DNA of 64,000 nt from DASRDE01 sp035938175 (GTDB taxonomy: Bacteria > Vulcanimicrobiota > Vulcanimicrobiia > Vulcanimicrobiales > Vulcanimicrobiaceae). This document shows positions 1-8,720 of this stretch, piece by piece. Below the pieces are notes generated by a model, which saw only the letters and a program-made list of their open reading frames with translations, was not told the DNA's origin and did not search any database. Position numbers and translations under genes: made by a program. The first letter of the stretch is position 1; each line of letters begins with the position of its first letter. The stretch lies in NCBI GenBank assembly GCA_035938175.1, contig DASZHD010000046.1, positions 12,440 through 76,439 of the forward strand, read 5' to 3'.

Positions 1-515
1 CCGGTAATGCGATCCAGAAGGCCTTCGTCGCGGGCATATAAATCGAAACGGTGCTTCGAGTACGCGTACATGTTCAGCGGCCGCAGCGCATCCAAATCAC
101 CGTCGTCGCGCAGATCGCGTTCTAATCCGCCGTACGTCGCGGCAGACGATGCATAGACGAAGCGGACTCCTTGCGTAACGCTCCAGCGCGCGAGCTGTTT
201 GGTGTACTCGTAGTTGTTGCGCATCAGGTACGCGGCGTCGTTTTCGGTGGTGCTGGAGCAGGCACCCAAATGCAGGATCGTCGAGATGCCCGCGAGTGCG
301 GGCGCGTTGGCTTGTACGAGCGCGAGAAAATCGTCCGCGTCTTGATAGTCGCGGTAGCGAAGCGGCACCAGGTTTTTCCATTTTTCCGTCGTGTCGAGAC
401 GGTCGACCACCAAGATGTTGTCGATGCCGCGCAGATTCAACGCCCAAACGAGCGCGCTGCCGATGAAACCGGCTCCGCCCGTGACGACGATCCGGCCCTG
501 ATTGAGCTGATGCAT
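1..515 (-). CDS. hldD: ADP-glyceromanno-heptose 6-epimerase, N-terminal part (runs off the left edge)
   Basis: The last step in making ADP-L-glycero-D-manno-heptose for the lipopolysaccharide inner core, a cytosolic NAD(P)-dependent extended SDR reaction. The visible 171 residues start at ATG 515 and show the Rossmann motif TGGAGFIGS, the HldD-type segment HLGACSSTTEND, the catalytic-region YASSAATYG and the YAYSK Tyr/Lys pair. The ACSSTTEND segment with the following NNYEYTK points to HldD rather than to a generic GalE-like epimerase. Full-length relatives have a little over 300 residues, so the substrate-binding C-terminal half lies outside the window. Its presence implies a heptose-containing LPS and therefore an outer membrane. 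The gene follows the TonB receptor on the same strand, separated by a hairpin. Confidence 0.85.
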   Translation of the reverse strand, partial: MHQLNQGRIVVTGGAGFIGSALVWALNLRGIDNILVVDRLDTTEKWKNLVPLRYRDYQDADDFLALVQANAPALAGISTILHLGACSSTTENDAAYLMRNNYEYTKQLARWSVTQGVRFVYASSAATYGGLERDLRDDGDLDALRPLNMYAYSKHRFDLYARDEGLLDRIT

Positions 516-539
516 ATTCCGGGGCGCAACGTTCCGGAT

Positions 540-569
540 AAGGCGGCGGACAATCCTGCCCGCCGCCTT
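540..569 (-). terminator. GC-rich hairpin downstream of the TonB receptor
   Basis: A 10-bp perfect inverted repeat (AAGGCGGCGG at 540-549, CCGCCGCCTT at 560-569) lies between the receptor stop and hldD. It has no clear T-run, so termination is likely but not certain. Confidence 0.5.
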
Positions 570-579
570 ACCAGGCGTC

Positions 580-3006
580 TTAGAGCGGCGCCGTCATGCG
601 GAACAGAATGCTCGCGCCTTGCGAGTACTGCGTCGTGTTGAAGCCGTTCGCGATCTTGATGATGTAGCGATCGTTGAACAGATTCTGCACGTCCAGATCG
701 AAGCCGACGCTCTTATCGCCGTTTCGGCCCGGATCGCGGCCGATCGAGAAGTCGGCAGTCAGGTGGGTGGGCAGCGTTCCGCTGAAGCCCACGGGTTGAC
801 CGTCCACGAAGCCCTCGAAATTCACCGGATACCCCGTGCCGTATTCGCCTTGCAGCGTCGCAAAGTACGCCTTGCGATCGCCGAAGCGGTGCGTGAACGC
901 GGCATTCACCGCCACGGCCTGGCTGTGATCTTCCGGCGCGAGCTGACCGATGAGTTCCTGCGTCGTGCCGCCCGAGGAACCCGGCGGGAAGAGGAACGTC
1001 GATCCGGAGATTCCGGCCGCCAGCGATTGCGACCACGTCCCCGACAAGAACCACGAATCCGAATCCGGCAGCGTTTCTTGCAGGCGCAGTTCGGTGCCGT
1101 GCGCGCGGCCGATCGAGTTATTGAACACGGCGAAGAGCGGCGTGTTCAGCAACTGCGTGGTGTCGAGCACGTTGCTGACGTTACGATTCCACTGGTTCAG
1201 ATACCCGGTGAAACGCGGCGAGAACGTGTGCGCGAGGCCGAACTCCGAGTAAGAATCCGTTTCGGGTTTCAGATCGTACACCGGCAGCGTGGAGCACCCT
1301 TGCAGCACGACGCAGGCGTTTCGCACGTCTTCGAGCTGCGGCGCAGCGTAGAAGCGTCCGTAGTACGCGTGTACGACGTTCTTGGAGTCCGCAGCGTAAT
1401 TCACGCCGATACGCGGGCTGATTTGATCGCCGCCGACGTATCCCGTCGAGTGATCGTAGCGAACGCCGTAGCTGAACGAGAGCTGTTGCGACGGAGTCCA
1501 TTTGTCTTCCGCGTAGATTCCCACTTGCGTGCCGGCTTGGTCTTGCCCCGTCGTGTTCAGCGACAGCGACGTGGGTGGCGGCAGCGGATAAGTTCCGGTC
1601 AACGTCGCGCAGCTGGGATCGTAGCACGCGAACGTCTGCGAGGCTTTGAAGATCTCGCGGCTGGCGTCGACGCCGACTTTGAACGCGTGATGCTGCGTCG
1701 CGCGGAACTGCGATGCGCGCAGACCGACGTAGTTCGCCACACGATCTTGACTCAGGCCGATTCCGCTTTGATAGGCCGTCGCGTTCGGATTAGTGCAGAA
1801 CGAGGGAACCGGATTCAAATTACCGCACGGCCCCAGATTCTGGAGCGCGAGCACGTCGTTCGGCAGATCGCCGGCGTACGCAATGCGCGTGTAGCGCACC
1901 CACGGAATCAGTTGGAAGATTCCGTTGCCGTCTTTGGACGCGGAGGTAAAGTTCAAACTGGCGTAGCGGTCGTATTCGCGCTGCACGTCATCCGTTCCGG
2001 GAACCGCGAAAATGGGATTCGTCGCGTCGTTAGGATTCGTGTTGATCGGAATTTGGAACTGCGCGAGCTGATTCGAAAAGTCGAACGCCAGCGACTGCCG
2101 GTCGTTGAAGGTGGTGATCGTGCGCAGGAATTCGTCCGCCTGCGAGGAGTTGTCGTGACTTTGCACGATCGTCGGCGAATCGAGGCCGCGATCGGAGACT
2201 TGCGTGTTGGCGTTGAGGAACACTTCGGTCTTGCCGATCCTGGCGGCGTTGTCGAAGCTCTCCAGCAATTGCCCGTAGTTGCCGCTGCCGGCCGTGAAGT
2301 AACTTTGATAGGGAACGGTGAGATCGCTCGCGCGGTTGCTGATGATATTCACGACCGCGCCCTGGCGGCTGCCGCCGTACTCCGCCGGCATTGCGCCGGT
2401 GAACACTTCGAGCGAATCGATGTTCTTGGGGTCGAGAAGTTCCGCGAAGTTGGAACTGGTCGCCTGCGGCAGCGGCGCGCCGTCGATCTCGTACGTTACG
2501 CCGTGAAAACCATGCGCAACCGGTTCGTTATACGAGAATTTCACGATGCCGGGCATCGTTTCGATGAGACTGTTCAAACTATTGTTTGCCGGCAGCGCCG
2601 CAATTTGCTGGCGCGTAACGTTGTTCACCGATACGGGGGTACCGGTAACGCCGGCGTGCGCGGTTACCTGCGCGCTGGCGATCGTCTTGACTTGACCCAG
2701 CGCGACGTTGAGCGTAAGCACCTGATCCGAAGCGACTTGGATCTGCTGGGATTGCTGCGGTACGCCGGGATACGACGCGGTCAGCGTATACGTACCGAAC
2801 GGCACTTGCGAGAATACGTACGCACCCGTGTTGTCGGTCGTGCGTGAGAGCGTAGACCCCTCGCCGGTCAGCGTTACGGACGCGCCCGCGACGGGCTTAC
2901 CGCTGACGGTAACCGTTCCGCGTACCAATCCGGTAGTTGCGGCGAATGCCGGGACGGCTATGAATGTGATGAACGCGGCAAGCAGTGCCGCAAGAATTCG
3001 AGACAT
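580..3006 (-). CDS. TonB-dependent outer-membrane receptor with CarboxypepD_reg-like N-terminal domain
   Basis: An 808-residue receptor that would import a ligand across the outer membrane using TonB energy. A signal peptide (residues 1-23, ending AFA) is followed by a carboxypeptidase regulatory-like beta domain (about 25-100, GLVRGTVTVSGKPVAGASV), a plug (about 115-220, with the QGAVVNIIS segment) and a long beta-barrel rich in Tyr, Asn and Gly. No substrate is recognisable. The C-terminus ends MTAPL and does not have a terminal Phe. It lies 63 bp downstream of the copper-oxidase operon on the same strand and could be cotranscribed with it, so a metal-related ligand is conceivable, but that is inference only. 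Confidence 0.88.
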   Translation of the reverse strand: MSRILAALLAAFITFIAVPAFAATTGLVRGTVTVSGKPVAGASVTLTGEGSTLSRTTDNTGAYVFSQVPFGTYTLTASYPGVPQQSQQIQVASDQVLTLNVALGQVKTIASAQVTAHAGVTGTPVSVNNVTRQQIAALPANNSLNSLIETMPGIVKFSYNEPVAHGFHGVTYEIDGAPLPQATSSNFAELLDPKNIDSLEVFTGAMPAEYGGSRQGAVVNIISNRASDLTVPYQSYFTAGSGNYGQLLESFDNAARIGKTEVFLNANTQVSDRGLDSPTIVQSHDNSSQADEFLRTITTFNDRQSLAFDFSNQLAQFQIPINTNPNDATNPIFAVPGTDDVQREYDRYASLNFTSASKDGNGIFQLIPWVRYTRIAYAGDLPNDVLALQNLGPCGNLNPVPSFCTNPNATAYQSGIGLSQDRVANYVGLRASQFRATQHHAFKVGVDASREIFKASQTFACYDPSCATLTGTYPLPPPTSLSLNTTGQDQAGTQVGIYAEDKWTPSQQLSFSYGVRYDHSTGYVGGDQISPRIGVNYAADSKNVVHAYYGRFYAAPQLEDVRNACVVLQGCSTLPVYDLKPETDSYSEFGLAHTFSPRFTGYLNQWNRNVSNVLDTTQLLNTPLFAVFNNSIGRAHGTELRLQETLPDSDSWFLSGTWSQSLAAGISGSTFLFPPGSSGGTTQELIGQLAPEDHSQAVAVNAAFTHRFGDRKAYFATLQGEYGTGYPVNFEGFVDGQPVGFSGTLPTHLTADFSIGRDPGRNGDKSVGFDLDVQNLFNDRYIIKIANGFNTTQYSQGASILFRMTAPL

Positions 3007-3069
3007 GAATCTTTCCTTAAACGCAGTGAGATGGAAACGGAGAAAAGCGTCCGGATGGACGCAGCGCGT

Positions 3070-3576
3070 TTAAGCGAAAGCCGGCGGAGGCCGGGAGAAG
3101 AGCCGAAGTGTGTGCGCGGTGGAACGCGAGGGCGCACACGTGTATGGAGCGCGAGAAGCCTGCCGTGGCGCAGGCGAAAAGACGCCTGTCAGAACTGCGA
3201 CGATCGCGGCAAACGTTTGCGCGAATGCGAGCAACACGACGCGCACCAGCCAGGACGCGAACGCGACCGCAACGGCCGCCGCTAAAAATGAAACGGCGTG
3301 AGACTGCTCGCACAGCTCGATGCCGGCAAACCATGCTGCCGCGCCGCCCGTCATCGCGAGCAGATGGATCCGCGGCGATTTCCAGCGGCGAACCGCAGCA
3401 ACGGCGGCCAAAAGCGTGGCGAAGAATGCGAACGACGTGCCGAGCGAGAGCGCGGCACCGTGCAAGGACCCGGCGAGCGTATGCTCGTTGCCGAACAACA
3501 GGACGTGCGCGAGCAGCGCTGCGGGCAATCCCAGCAACGCGGCGTAGCCGAACTTCCTGATGCTCGTCACTATCAC
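3070..3576 (-). CDS. Small multi-pass membrane protein in the multicopper oxidase operon
   Basis: A 168-residue protein I cannot assign to a family. The start is GTG at 3576, whose GTGA overlaps the stop of the multicopper oxidase by 4 bp, so translation is probably coupled. Four hydrophobic segments are visible (about residues 10-28, 40-62, 72-84 and 92-128), separated by short basic loops such as RRWKSPR; the C-terminal 35 residues are polar and basic. The coupling suggests a role with the oxidase and cytochrome upstream, for example as a membrane anchor or metal transporter, but nothing in the sequence proves it. Confidence 0.6.
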   Translation of the reverse strand: MIVTSIRKFGYAALLGLPAALLAHVLLFGNEHTLAGSLHGAALSLGTSFAFFATLLAAVAAVRRWKSPRIHLLAMTGGAAAWFAGIELCEQSHAVSFLAAAVAVAFASWLVRVVLLAFAQTFAAIVAVLTGVFSPAPRQASRAPYTCAPSRSTAHTLRLFSRPPPAFA

Positions 3577-5021
3577 GAGCGGTAAACGACCTCGGTTCGC
3601 ATCCCGTCCATCATATGTATCTCGTTATGGCAATGCAACAGCCACCGTCCGGGCGGTGAATCCGCCGTAAAATGCCATGTTGCTGTCCCTCCATGCGCCC
3701 GCACCAGGGCCGTGTCCTTGGGGAGCGGCCTAAGCAGCGGTTTGCCGTCCACGCTCGTTAAACGAAAAACATGCCCGTGCAGATGCATCGGATGGTCCAT
3801 ATCCGTCGTGTTCTTGAAATGAATCGTCACGGCGTCGCCGCGTGTGACGAAAATCTTCGGGGTGTGCGGATACGTTTTGCCGTTTATCGTCCACGCGTTG
3901 CTGCCGTAGGCGCCGCCCCCAAGTGTAAAGTTGTAGTCATGCTGAGGCGTCTTGTCATGCTGAGGCATCGAAGCACCCTGAGGCATCGAAGGGCCAACTC
4001 CCCCCGCCCCCTCGTACGTAAAGAACTCAACGCCTTCCAGGGTTTGCGGGCTCGCGGCGGGCGCCGCATTTTCGAAGCCCTCGGTATAAACGACGGCCGC
4101 CTGCTGATACGCGGTCGGTTCGCTGGAGAGACCTTGCAATAGCCAAGCACCGGGTTTTTGTACTTCGAACCACGCGTCGTACCGTTCGGCGACGCCTATA
4201 CGCAACGCATCGACCGTCACGGGCGCTTCAAGACGGTTCCCGTCCGTGTGCGTTACGGTCAGACGATGATCGGCCAGACGCACGTAACGCGTCTGCGTCG
4301 GGTTCGCATTGAGAACGCGCAAGCGCACGCGCTGTCCGACTTTCACGGGAAGTTTTTGCGTTGCCGGATACGACCGGCCGTTGATGCAATGCGCGACGTA
4401 CGCAACTTCGTCGCCCATTTTATCGTTGGGCTCCATCTCGCGCATTTCCGGAGAACCGATAGGATCCACCATCGGCGCGCCGCTTACGCCCATCATCGCC
4501 TGCTCGATCGTCGGCAAATTCGGCACGTCGTGAAAGACGAGCGCAAACTCCGCGTCGTAGTGCTCGTCGTTCGGATCTTCCACGACGATCAATCCGAAGA
4601 GCCCGCGCGGCAAGCCGCCGCCCACGTGATCGTGATACCAGCGCGTTCCGGCCGGCTGCGCGACGAAATCGTACAGAAACGAATCGCCGCTGGGCACCGG
4701 CGCCTGCGTAATATCTTCAACGCCGTCCATGCGGTTCGGAAGAATCATTCCGTGCCAGTGAACCGTAGCCGGTTTGCCGCTGGAGTTCACGAATTTCGCG
4801 CGCAACCGCTGCCCTTGCGCGACGCGAATGACCGGCCCCGGAATGCTGCCGTTGAACGCGAGGAGCGGATACTGCATGCCCGGCGCCGGCGAAAATGCAA
4901 TCGGTGCTGCGGTTAGCGTGTAGTCCAGCGTGTCTTCGGCCAGCGCCCGCGCCGGCAGCCGCGGTACTGCGAGCGCGGCCATCACGCCCGCACTTCGCGC
5001 CAAGAAGACGCTGCGGCGCAT
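3573..5021 (-). CDS. Multicopper oxidase, laccase/CueO-like, Tat-type signal
   Basis: A 482-residue periplasmic copper oxidase that would couple substrate oxidation (Cu(I), Mn(II) or a phenol) to O2 reduction. The start ATG 5021 is fixed by a TAATG overlap with the cytochrome stop. The N-terminus MRRSVFLARSAG resembles a twin-arginine signal. Copper-binding motifs are complete: HWHG and WYHDH in the first cupredoxin domain, HPMHLHGH and HCHNEIHMMDGM in the third. A Met/His-rich segment before the last domain is encoded by the dispersed genomic repeat (3937-3993), adding PSMPQGASMPQHD in frame. The gene lies between a cytochrome c-type protein and a small membrane protein in one coupled operon. 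The substrate is not determinable from sequence. Confidence 0.9.
   Translation of the reverse strand: MRRSVFLARSAGVMAALAVPRLPARALAEDTLDYTLTAAPIAFSPAPGMQYPLLAFNGSIPGPVIRVAQGQRLRAKFVNSSGKPATVHWHGMILPNRMDGVEDITQAPVPSGDSFLYDFVAQPAGTRWYHDHVGGGLPRGLFGLIVVEDPNDEHYDAEFALVFHDVPNLPTIEQAMMGVSGAPMVDPIGSPEMREMEPNDKMGDEVAYVAHCINGRSYPATQKLPVKVGQRVRLRVLNANPTQTRYVRLADHRLTVTHTDGNRLEAPVTVDALRIGVAERYDAWFEVQKPGAWLLQGLSSEPTAYQQAAVVYTEGFENAAPAASPQTLEGVEFFTYEGAGGVGPSMPQGASMPQHDKTPQHDYNFTLGGGAYGSNAWTINGKTYPHTPKIFVTRGDAVTIHFKNTTDMDHPMHLHGHVFRLTSVDGKPLLRPLPKDTALVRAHGGTATWHFTADSPPGRWLLHCHNEIHMMDGMRTEVVYRS
3937..3993. repeat. Dispersed repeat copy inside the multicopper oxidase gene
   Basis: A truncated unit (3937-3949) and a full unit (3955-3993) of the same repeat that forms arrays at 10.6 and 60.5 kb, of the form TCATGCTGAGGCATCGAAGC followed by ACCCTGAGGCATCGAAGGG. 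Read on the coding strand it gives extra Pro/Met/Gln/His residues without breaking the frame. Confidence 0.85.
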
Positions 5022-6790
5022 TATTGCCCGACGTTCAGCGGCACAGTCATGGTTTGGCCGTCGTACTGAACGCGCACGGTCCACGGACCGCCCATCGAAA
5101 ACACGACGCGTCCCGTGAACAGATGCGGATCGGAAGCGGATTGCGTGAGCGTCACTTCGCGAGTCTGCATCGTGCTCGCACCCATTTGCATGATCGGAAG
5201 AACGCTGACGCTCTTCGGCGGAGTTCCTGGGAACCGGATCGATATCGTCGCCATGTCGGTCGGCACGGCGGGATCGAACGTTACGACGGGCTTCGTGCCC
5301 GCCGAGCCGCCGTCCAAATTCGAGAGATACGTGACGATGCTCGAGACTTGATCGGTGGTGAAGCCGAAGTTCGGCATCGGCGGCTTAGGATTCACGATTG
5401 CATTTGCAATTTGCTCCGCGGTGAGCTTGTGCTCGATTCCGAAGAGCGCCGGAGCAACGCCGCCGCCGTGCAAACCCGCGCCGTGACAGCCTTCGCATCC
5501 GTTTGCCTGCACCAGCTTCGCACCCGCGTCAGCCGAAGCGGCGCCGGTTACGGCCTGCGGACTCGCCGACGGAACGGGCGCGGCACTTGGATCCGGGGGC
5601 GGTGCATTTGCTGCGAGCGTTTGGGCAGACGCCACGTGCAGGTTGGAAAGAAAGCGGCGGCCGTAGTCATACGGGCCGCCGTACGCCATTTGAAACGCGA
5701 TCTGCGGACGCTGTCCCGGATATGTTGCCAGTTCGCCGATCAGCGCCAGGTTCGGTAAGACGTTATGCGCGACGTCCGCGACGACTTGCCGCGTCAGTGT
5801 GTCGCTCGAGGCAACGTCGTAGCGGAGTAACAGGTGGTTGCGCCATCCCAAATCGCGTTCCGCCTCGAAAAAGAATCCGTTCAACGGCACGTCGTACGCG
5901 CCGATATCCGGATTCGCGTCTTGCCCGTGATAGTACATCGATTGATAGTGCCATGCGTCGGTTTGGTAAGCGAAATAGACGCCTTCGCGCGTGAAGGGCT
6001 GGGTGCCCAAGAACGCGCCGCTTGCCGGGTCGTTCAGCGGCGACCATCCGCGCATGCCCACGAGCCCGACGCTCCAAGGAATGGACATGCCCCCGTACGA
6101 CACGTTGAGGTCGATCGCGCGCGGATTGTTGGCCTGGTTGTAATCCAGTGCGTCGCCCGTGGAGCCGCTGCCCGTTAACCACGACACATTGTACATGAAC
6201 TCGTTGGACATGCCGTTGAAGGCCGCGCCCCACCGCGCGTCATTGGGATTGAACTGATTCTGGCCCGTGGTCTGAGCCGCGAGCAAATACGGGCTAATCG
6301 TCCACGCGTGGGCCGGCATAAACGGAAACGGGGTGTGAAATTTGCCGACCTGGATCGAATTCGTGCCGTGCAGCAGGCCGTTCCAGGATATCCAGACCTG
6401 TTCGGTCTGCCCGATGACGCCGGAATCGATGACGTGCTGTTCGGCGTACCACGTAAAGTTGCGTCCCAAGAATCCGCCGCCCAGAAGCGAGAGGTCGGAA
6501 ACCATCGTGCTTCCCGGATGATCTTTGTTTGCGAGGATCGATTGAATGTACAAGCGCGCTGAAATCGGGAGCGCGCGATCTTGCAGATGCCGGTTCAGGA
6601 TTTGAAAATTCGACATCATGACCATCATGCCGTAGCGCGTCATTCCCGGAAACGTCGTGTGACAGGTTTCGCACGAAATGCCTTGCCCGTTGGCAAACAC
6701 CGGAATAGCATCGGCGCGCTGCGCTGGAATGAATGCGAGAAGTGCGGCGGCGCCGAGTGCGCGCAGAACCGCAGCGTACGATGGGTGCAT
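5021..6790 (-). CDS. Outer-membrane-like cytochrome c with YtkA/FixH-like C-terminus
   Basis: A 589-residue exported protein with an unusual build. ATG 6790 is preferred over an upstream in-frame ATG (6838) because GGAGG lies 6 nt before it and a signal peptide follows at once (LLAFIPAQRADA). A first haem motif, CETCH, is near residue 40. A long Tyr/Trp/Asn-rich region (about 60-390) reads like a beta-barrel porin. After a Pro/Ala/Ser linker there is a cytochrome c domain with GCEGCH near residue 433 and a Met-containing MPNFGF segment. The last ~90 residues, with DPHLFTGRVVFSMGGPW, resemble YtkA/FixH-like domains. It is translationally coupled to the multicopper oxidase, so it probably passes electrons to or from it at the outer membrane. 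Confidence 0.75.
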   Translation of the reverse strand: MHPSYAAVLRALGAAALLAFIPAQRADAIPVFANGQGISCETCHTTFPGMTRYGMMVMMSNFQILNRHLQDRALPISARLYIQSILANKDHPGSTMVSDLSLLGGGFLGRNFTWYAEQHVIDSGVIGQTEQVWISWNGLLHGTNSIQVGKFHTPFPFMPAHAWTISPYLLAAQTTGQNQFNPNDARWGAAFNGMSNEFMYNVSWLTGSGSTGDALDYNQANNPRAIDLNVSYGGMSIPWSVGLVGMRGWSPLNDPASGAFLGTQPFTREGVYFAYQTDAWHYQSMYYHGQDANPDIGAYDVPLNGFFFEAERDLGWRNHLLLRYDVASSDTLTRQVVADVAHNVLPNLALIGELATYPGQRPQIAFQMAYGGPYDYGRRFLSNLHVASAQTLAANAPPPDPSAAPVPSASPQAVTGAASADAGAKLVQANGCEGCHGAGLHGGGVAPALFGIEHKLTAEQIANAIVNPKPPMPNFGFTTDQVSSIVTYLSNLDGGSAGTKPVVTFDPAVPTDMATISIRFPGTPPKSVSVLPIMQMGASTMQTREVTLTQSASDPHLFTGRVVFSMGGPWTVRVQYDGQTMTVPLNVGQ

Positions 6791-6840
6791 GGAGTGCCTC
6801 CGCGAGAATTCAGGCGCGTTCGCGTCGTAGGTTTCCATGA

Positions 6841-6872
6841 AAAAGCGCTCCGTTCATTTCCGGAGCGCTTTT
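6841..6872 (-). terminator. Rho-independent terminator after the Pro/Thr-linker lipoprotein gene
   Basis: A 12-bp perfect stem (AAAAGCGCTCCG paired with CGGAGCGCTTTT) around an 8-nt loop, with T-runs on both strands. It follows the minus-strand gene ending at 6901 and lies just upstream of the cytochrome gene start. Confidence 0.85.
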
Positions 6873-6900
6873 CGTGTCAACTACCGGGCATTCGAAGACG

Positions 6901-7941
6901 CTAATACTCGTCCCAGAATGCAACGTTAGGGAGCGATGCTCCGGTAGGATTGCCCGACCCGATCAGCACCCAAATCACTTCGTGCGAATACAACGGAATC
7001 TGCCGCATGTCGCCGTTCCAAACGGTATACAGGTTCGACGGTATCTCCGGCATGCCGTAATGCCCGCCGCGCCCCTGTTGGCCGGACGTGTACACGGTGA
7101 TCGGTCCATTGAACGGGCCGAACTGCGACGGACCGACCGGAATGCCCCACAGCGCCAGAAAATCGCCGAGCGTATAGATCGTCCCGTCTTGCGAGACGCC
7201 GTTGGGGTTTGACGATTCGACGTGAATCGCGCCGCTTGGATCGTGGGTGTGCAGCTCGTAGAAGCAGCCCGGCTGTCCCGGATTTTGCGAGTTGTACGAA
7301 TATTGCGTCCAGTTGGGGATGCCTTGATACGTGATGTCGCCTTGCGGATCGGCGATCCCGACGCCGTCCGGCACCGCGATTTCGGAACCGTTGTAATAGA
7401 CACCGAGGAACGCGTGCACGTGGTATCCCGGCGGTATCGGTCCGCTGTACATACTCGAAAGACACGGAACGTTGTCCGGTCCGAACGTCGTGTTTATCGG
7501 ACCCTGTCCGCCCGCAGGATAGTCTCCGTCTCCCGGATCTTTTCCGATTCCCTGCGTGAACAGGTCGTCGGTTCCGTTGACTTCACCGTGACCGTTTGTA
7601 ACCGTCAGCGTGCCGTTCGGCGTCGGTGTTACGCCGGGCGTGGGTGTGGGCGTCGGCAGCGGCGTGGGCGTGACGACCGGTGTGGCGGTTGGAAGCGGCG
7701 TCGGCGTTACCGCCGGCGTTGCCGTGGGCGCGGGGCTTGCCGATCGCGCCGGCGTGGGACTGGATGCCGGCGAGGCGGACGTGCCCGGCGACGGGGTCGT
7801 CGAAGGACTTCCCGTCGGGCCTCCGCCAGGATTGGGAGACGGCCCGCCGACGGGCGGGCCGGTTCCGCCGCCTCCGCCGCACGCAGTAAGCAAAGCCAGA
7901 ATAGCGCCAAGGGCGGCGCCGACGGTCACAGTACGACGCAT
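6901..7941 (-). CDS. Secreted lipoprotein with Pro/Thr/Ser repeat linker and HTHD-type domain
   Basis: A 346-residue protein. The start ATG 7941 opens a clear lipoprotein signal (MRRTVTVGAALGA, lipobox LLTAC), whereas the longer frame upstream has no signal sequence. After a Gly run comes a ~75-residue low-complexity linker of Pro/Thr/Ser/Ala built from short imperfect units such as TPTPLPTATPVV, typical of a spacer lifting a domain from the membrane. The globular part (from about residue 135) contains YYNGSEIAVPDGVGI and ELHTHDPSGAIHVES, a His/Asp-rich patch that could bind metal. I do not recognise the family. It is a single gene ended by a strong terminator. Confidence 0.75.
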   Translation of the reverse strand: MRRTVTVGAALGAILALLTACGGGGGTGPPVGGPSPNPGGGPTGSPSTTPSPGTSASPASSPTPARSASPAPTATPAVTPTPLPTATPVVTPTPLPTPTPTPGVTPTPNGTLTVTNGHGEVNGTDDLFTQGIGKDPGDGDYPAGGQGPINTTFGPDNVPCLSSMYSGPIPPGYHVHAFLGVYYNGSEIAVPDGVGIADPQGDITYQGIPNWTQYSYNSQNPGQPGCFYELHTHDPSGAIHVESSNPNGVSQDGTIYTLGDFLALWGIPVGPSQFGPFNGPITVYTSGQQGRGGHYGMPEIPSNLYTVWNGDMRQIPLYSHEVIWVLIGSGNPTGASLPNVAFWDEY

Positions 7942-8163
7942 ACTAGCGTGATCGTAGCGGCGGCCTGTCAGAAAAAAGAGGTGCCGCGGGGGCGCCGCGG
8001 CTCCCCCAATCGACGGCCCTCCAGTGACCTTGGGCCCAATCGCGCGAACCCCGGAACCCGGGCTCTCGCGGCCGGGTCCAAAGGCGTGATAGAGAGACAA
8101 GGGGTGCACTTGCGCCCACGTCTAATATGGGGCGCCCACCCCCGAGAAAAGAGCTGACGCGTC

Positions 8164-8712
8164 ATGAGTGCCCGGTTGCCCGTCGAAAATAGCGATACCG
8201 TGAGTCTGGTTTGCGCGCTATTGGTGCGCTATCCGGAGATCGCGTCGATGCGCAGCGCCCCGGGTAACGGCACGCTCCGGTTTTCGTTCGCCGTCCAAAA
8301 CCGCTTGGATCGCGCCACGCAGCGCGCGATCGTCGAGGAGATCGAGTCGCACGTTCACGCCTTTCTGTCGCTCTCGGGTGAGAACGGCGAAGTAAGCGTG
8401 GAGTGCGAATCCGACCGCGCGACGAGCTTCGTGCACGTCACGCGCGACCTCGAGACGTTTTCTAAGGATGAGCTCGAGATGCTGACGGGGCTCTTTGCCG
8501 ATCGATTCGGCGCGGCGCTCGTGCGCAACCCCGCGGCCGACGAGCATCCGGATGAAGATCCCGCGTGGCAAGACGAACTGGTCGAGGCGGCGATTGAAGC
8601 GCTGCGCGATCCGGAACAATCGAAAAGTCTCGTCGGATTCCGCGAAGAGAAACGGGTTCTCGTCTACTTCTTGAAATCTCAGAAGAAAGCGAAGGCTTCG
8701 GCTCGCAGGTAA
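8164..8712 (+). CDS. Conserved-looking hypothetical protein upstream of ymdB
   Basis: A 182-residue acidic cytosolic protein with no signal peptide or membrane segment. Residues 1-100 look like an alternating alpha/beta domain (SLVCALLVRYPEIASMRS, then TLRFSFAVQNRLDRATQR); the second half is helical and charged and ends in a Lys-rich tail (KSQKKAKASARR). In many Terrabacteria ymdB is preceded by rny (RNase Y), but this protein lacks the membrane anchor, KH and HD domains of RNase Y, so it is something else. Its stop is 8 nt before the proposed ymdB start, suggesting an operon with ymdB, spoVS and the PHP gene. Function unknown. Confidence 0.7.
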   Translation: MSARLPVENSDTVSLVCALLVRYPEIASMRSAPGNGTLRFSFAVQNRLDRATQRAIVEEIESHVHAFLSLSGENGEVSVECESDRATSFVHVTRDLETFSKDELEMLTGLFADRFGAALVRNPAADEHPDEDPAWQDELVEAAIEALRDPEQSKSLVGFREEKRVLVYFLKSQKKAKASARR

Positions 8713-8720
8713 CTAGCACG

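Noticed and set aside
619..2847. Long plus-strand open frame opposite the TonB receptor
   Set aside because: Arg/Val-rich product with no family features; a shadow of the GC-rich receptor gene on the other strand.
7600..7800. Minisatellite-like GGCGTCGGCGT repeats as an independent element
   Set aside because: They are the coding sequence of the Pro/Thr linker of the lipoprotein.
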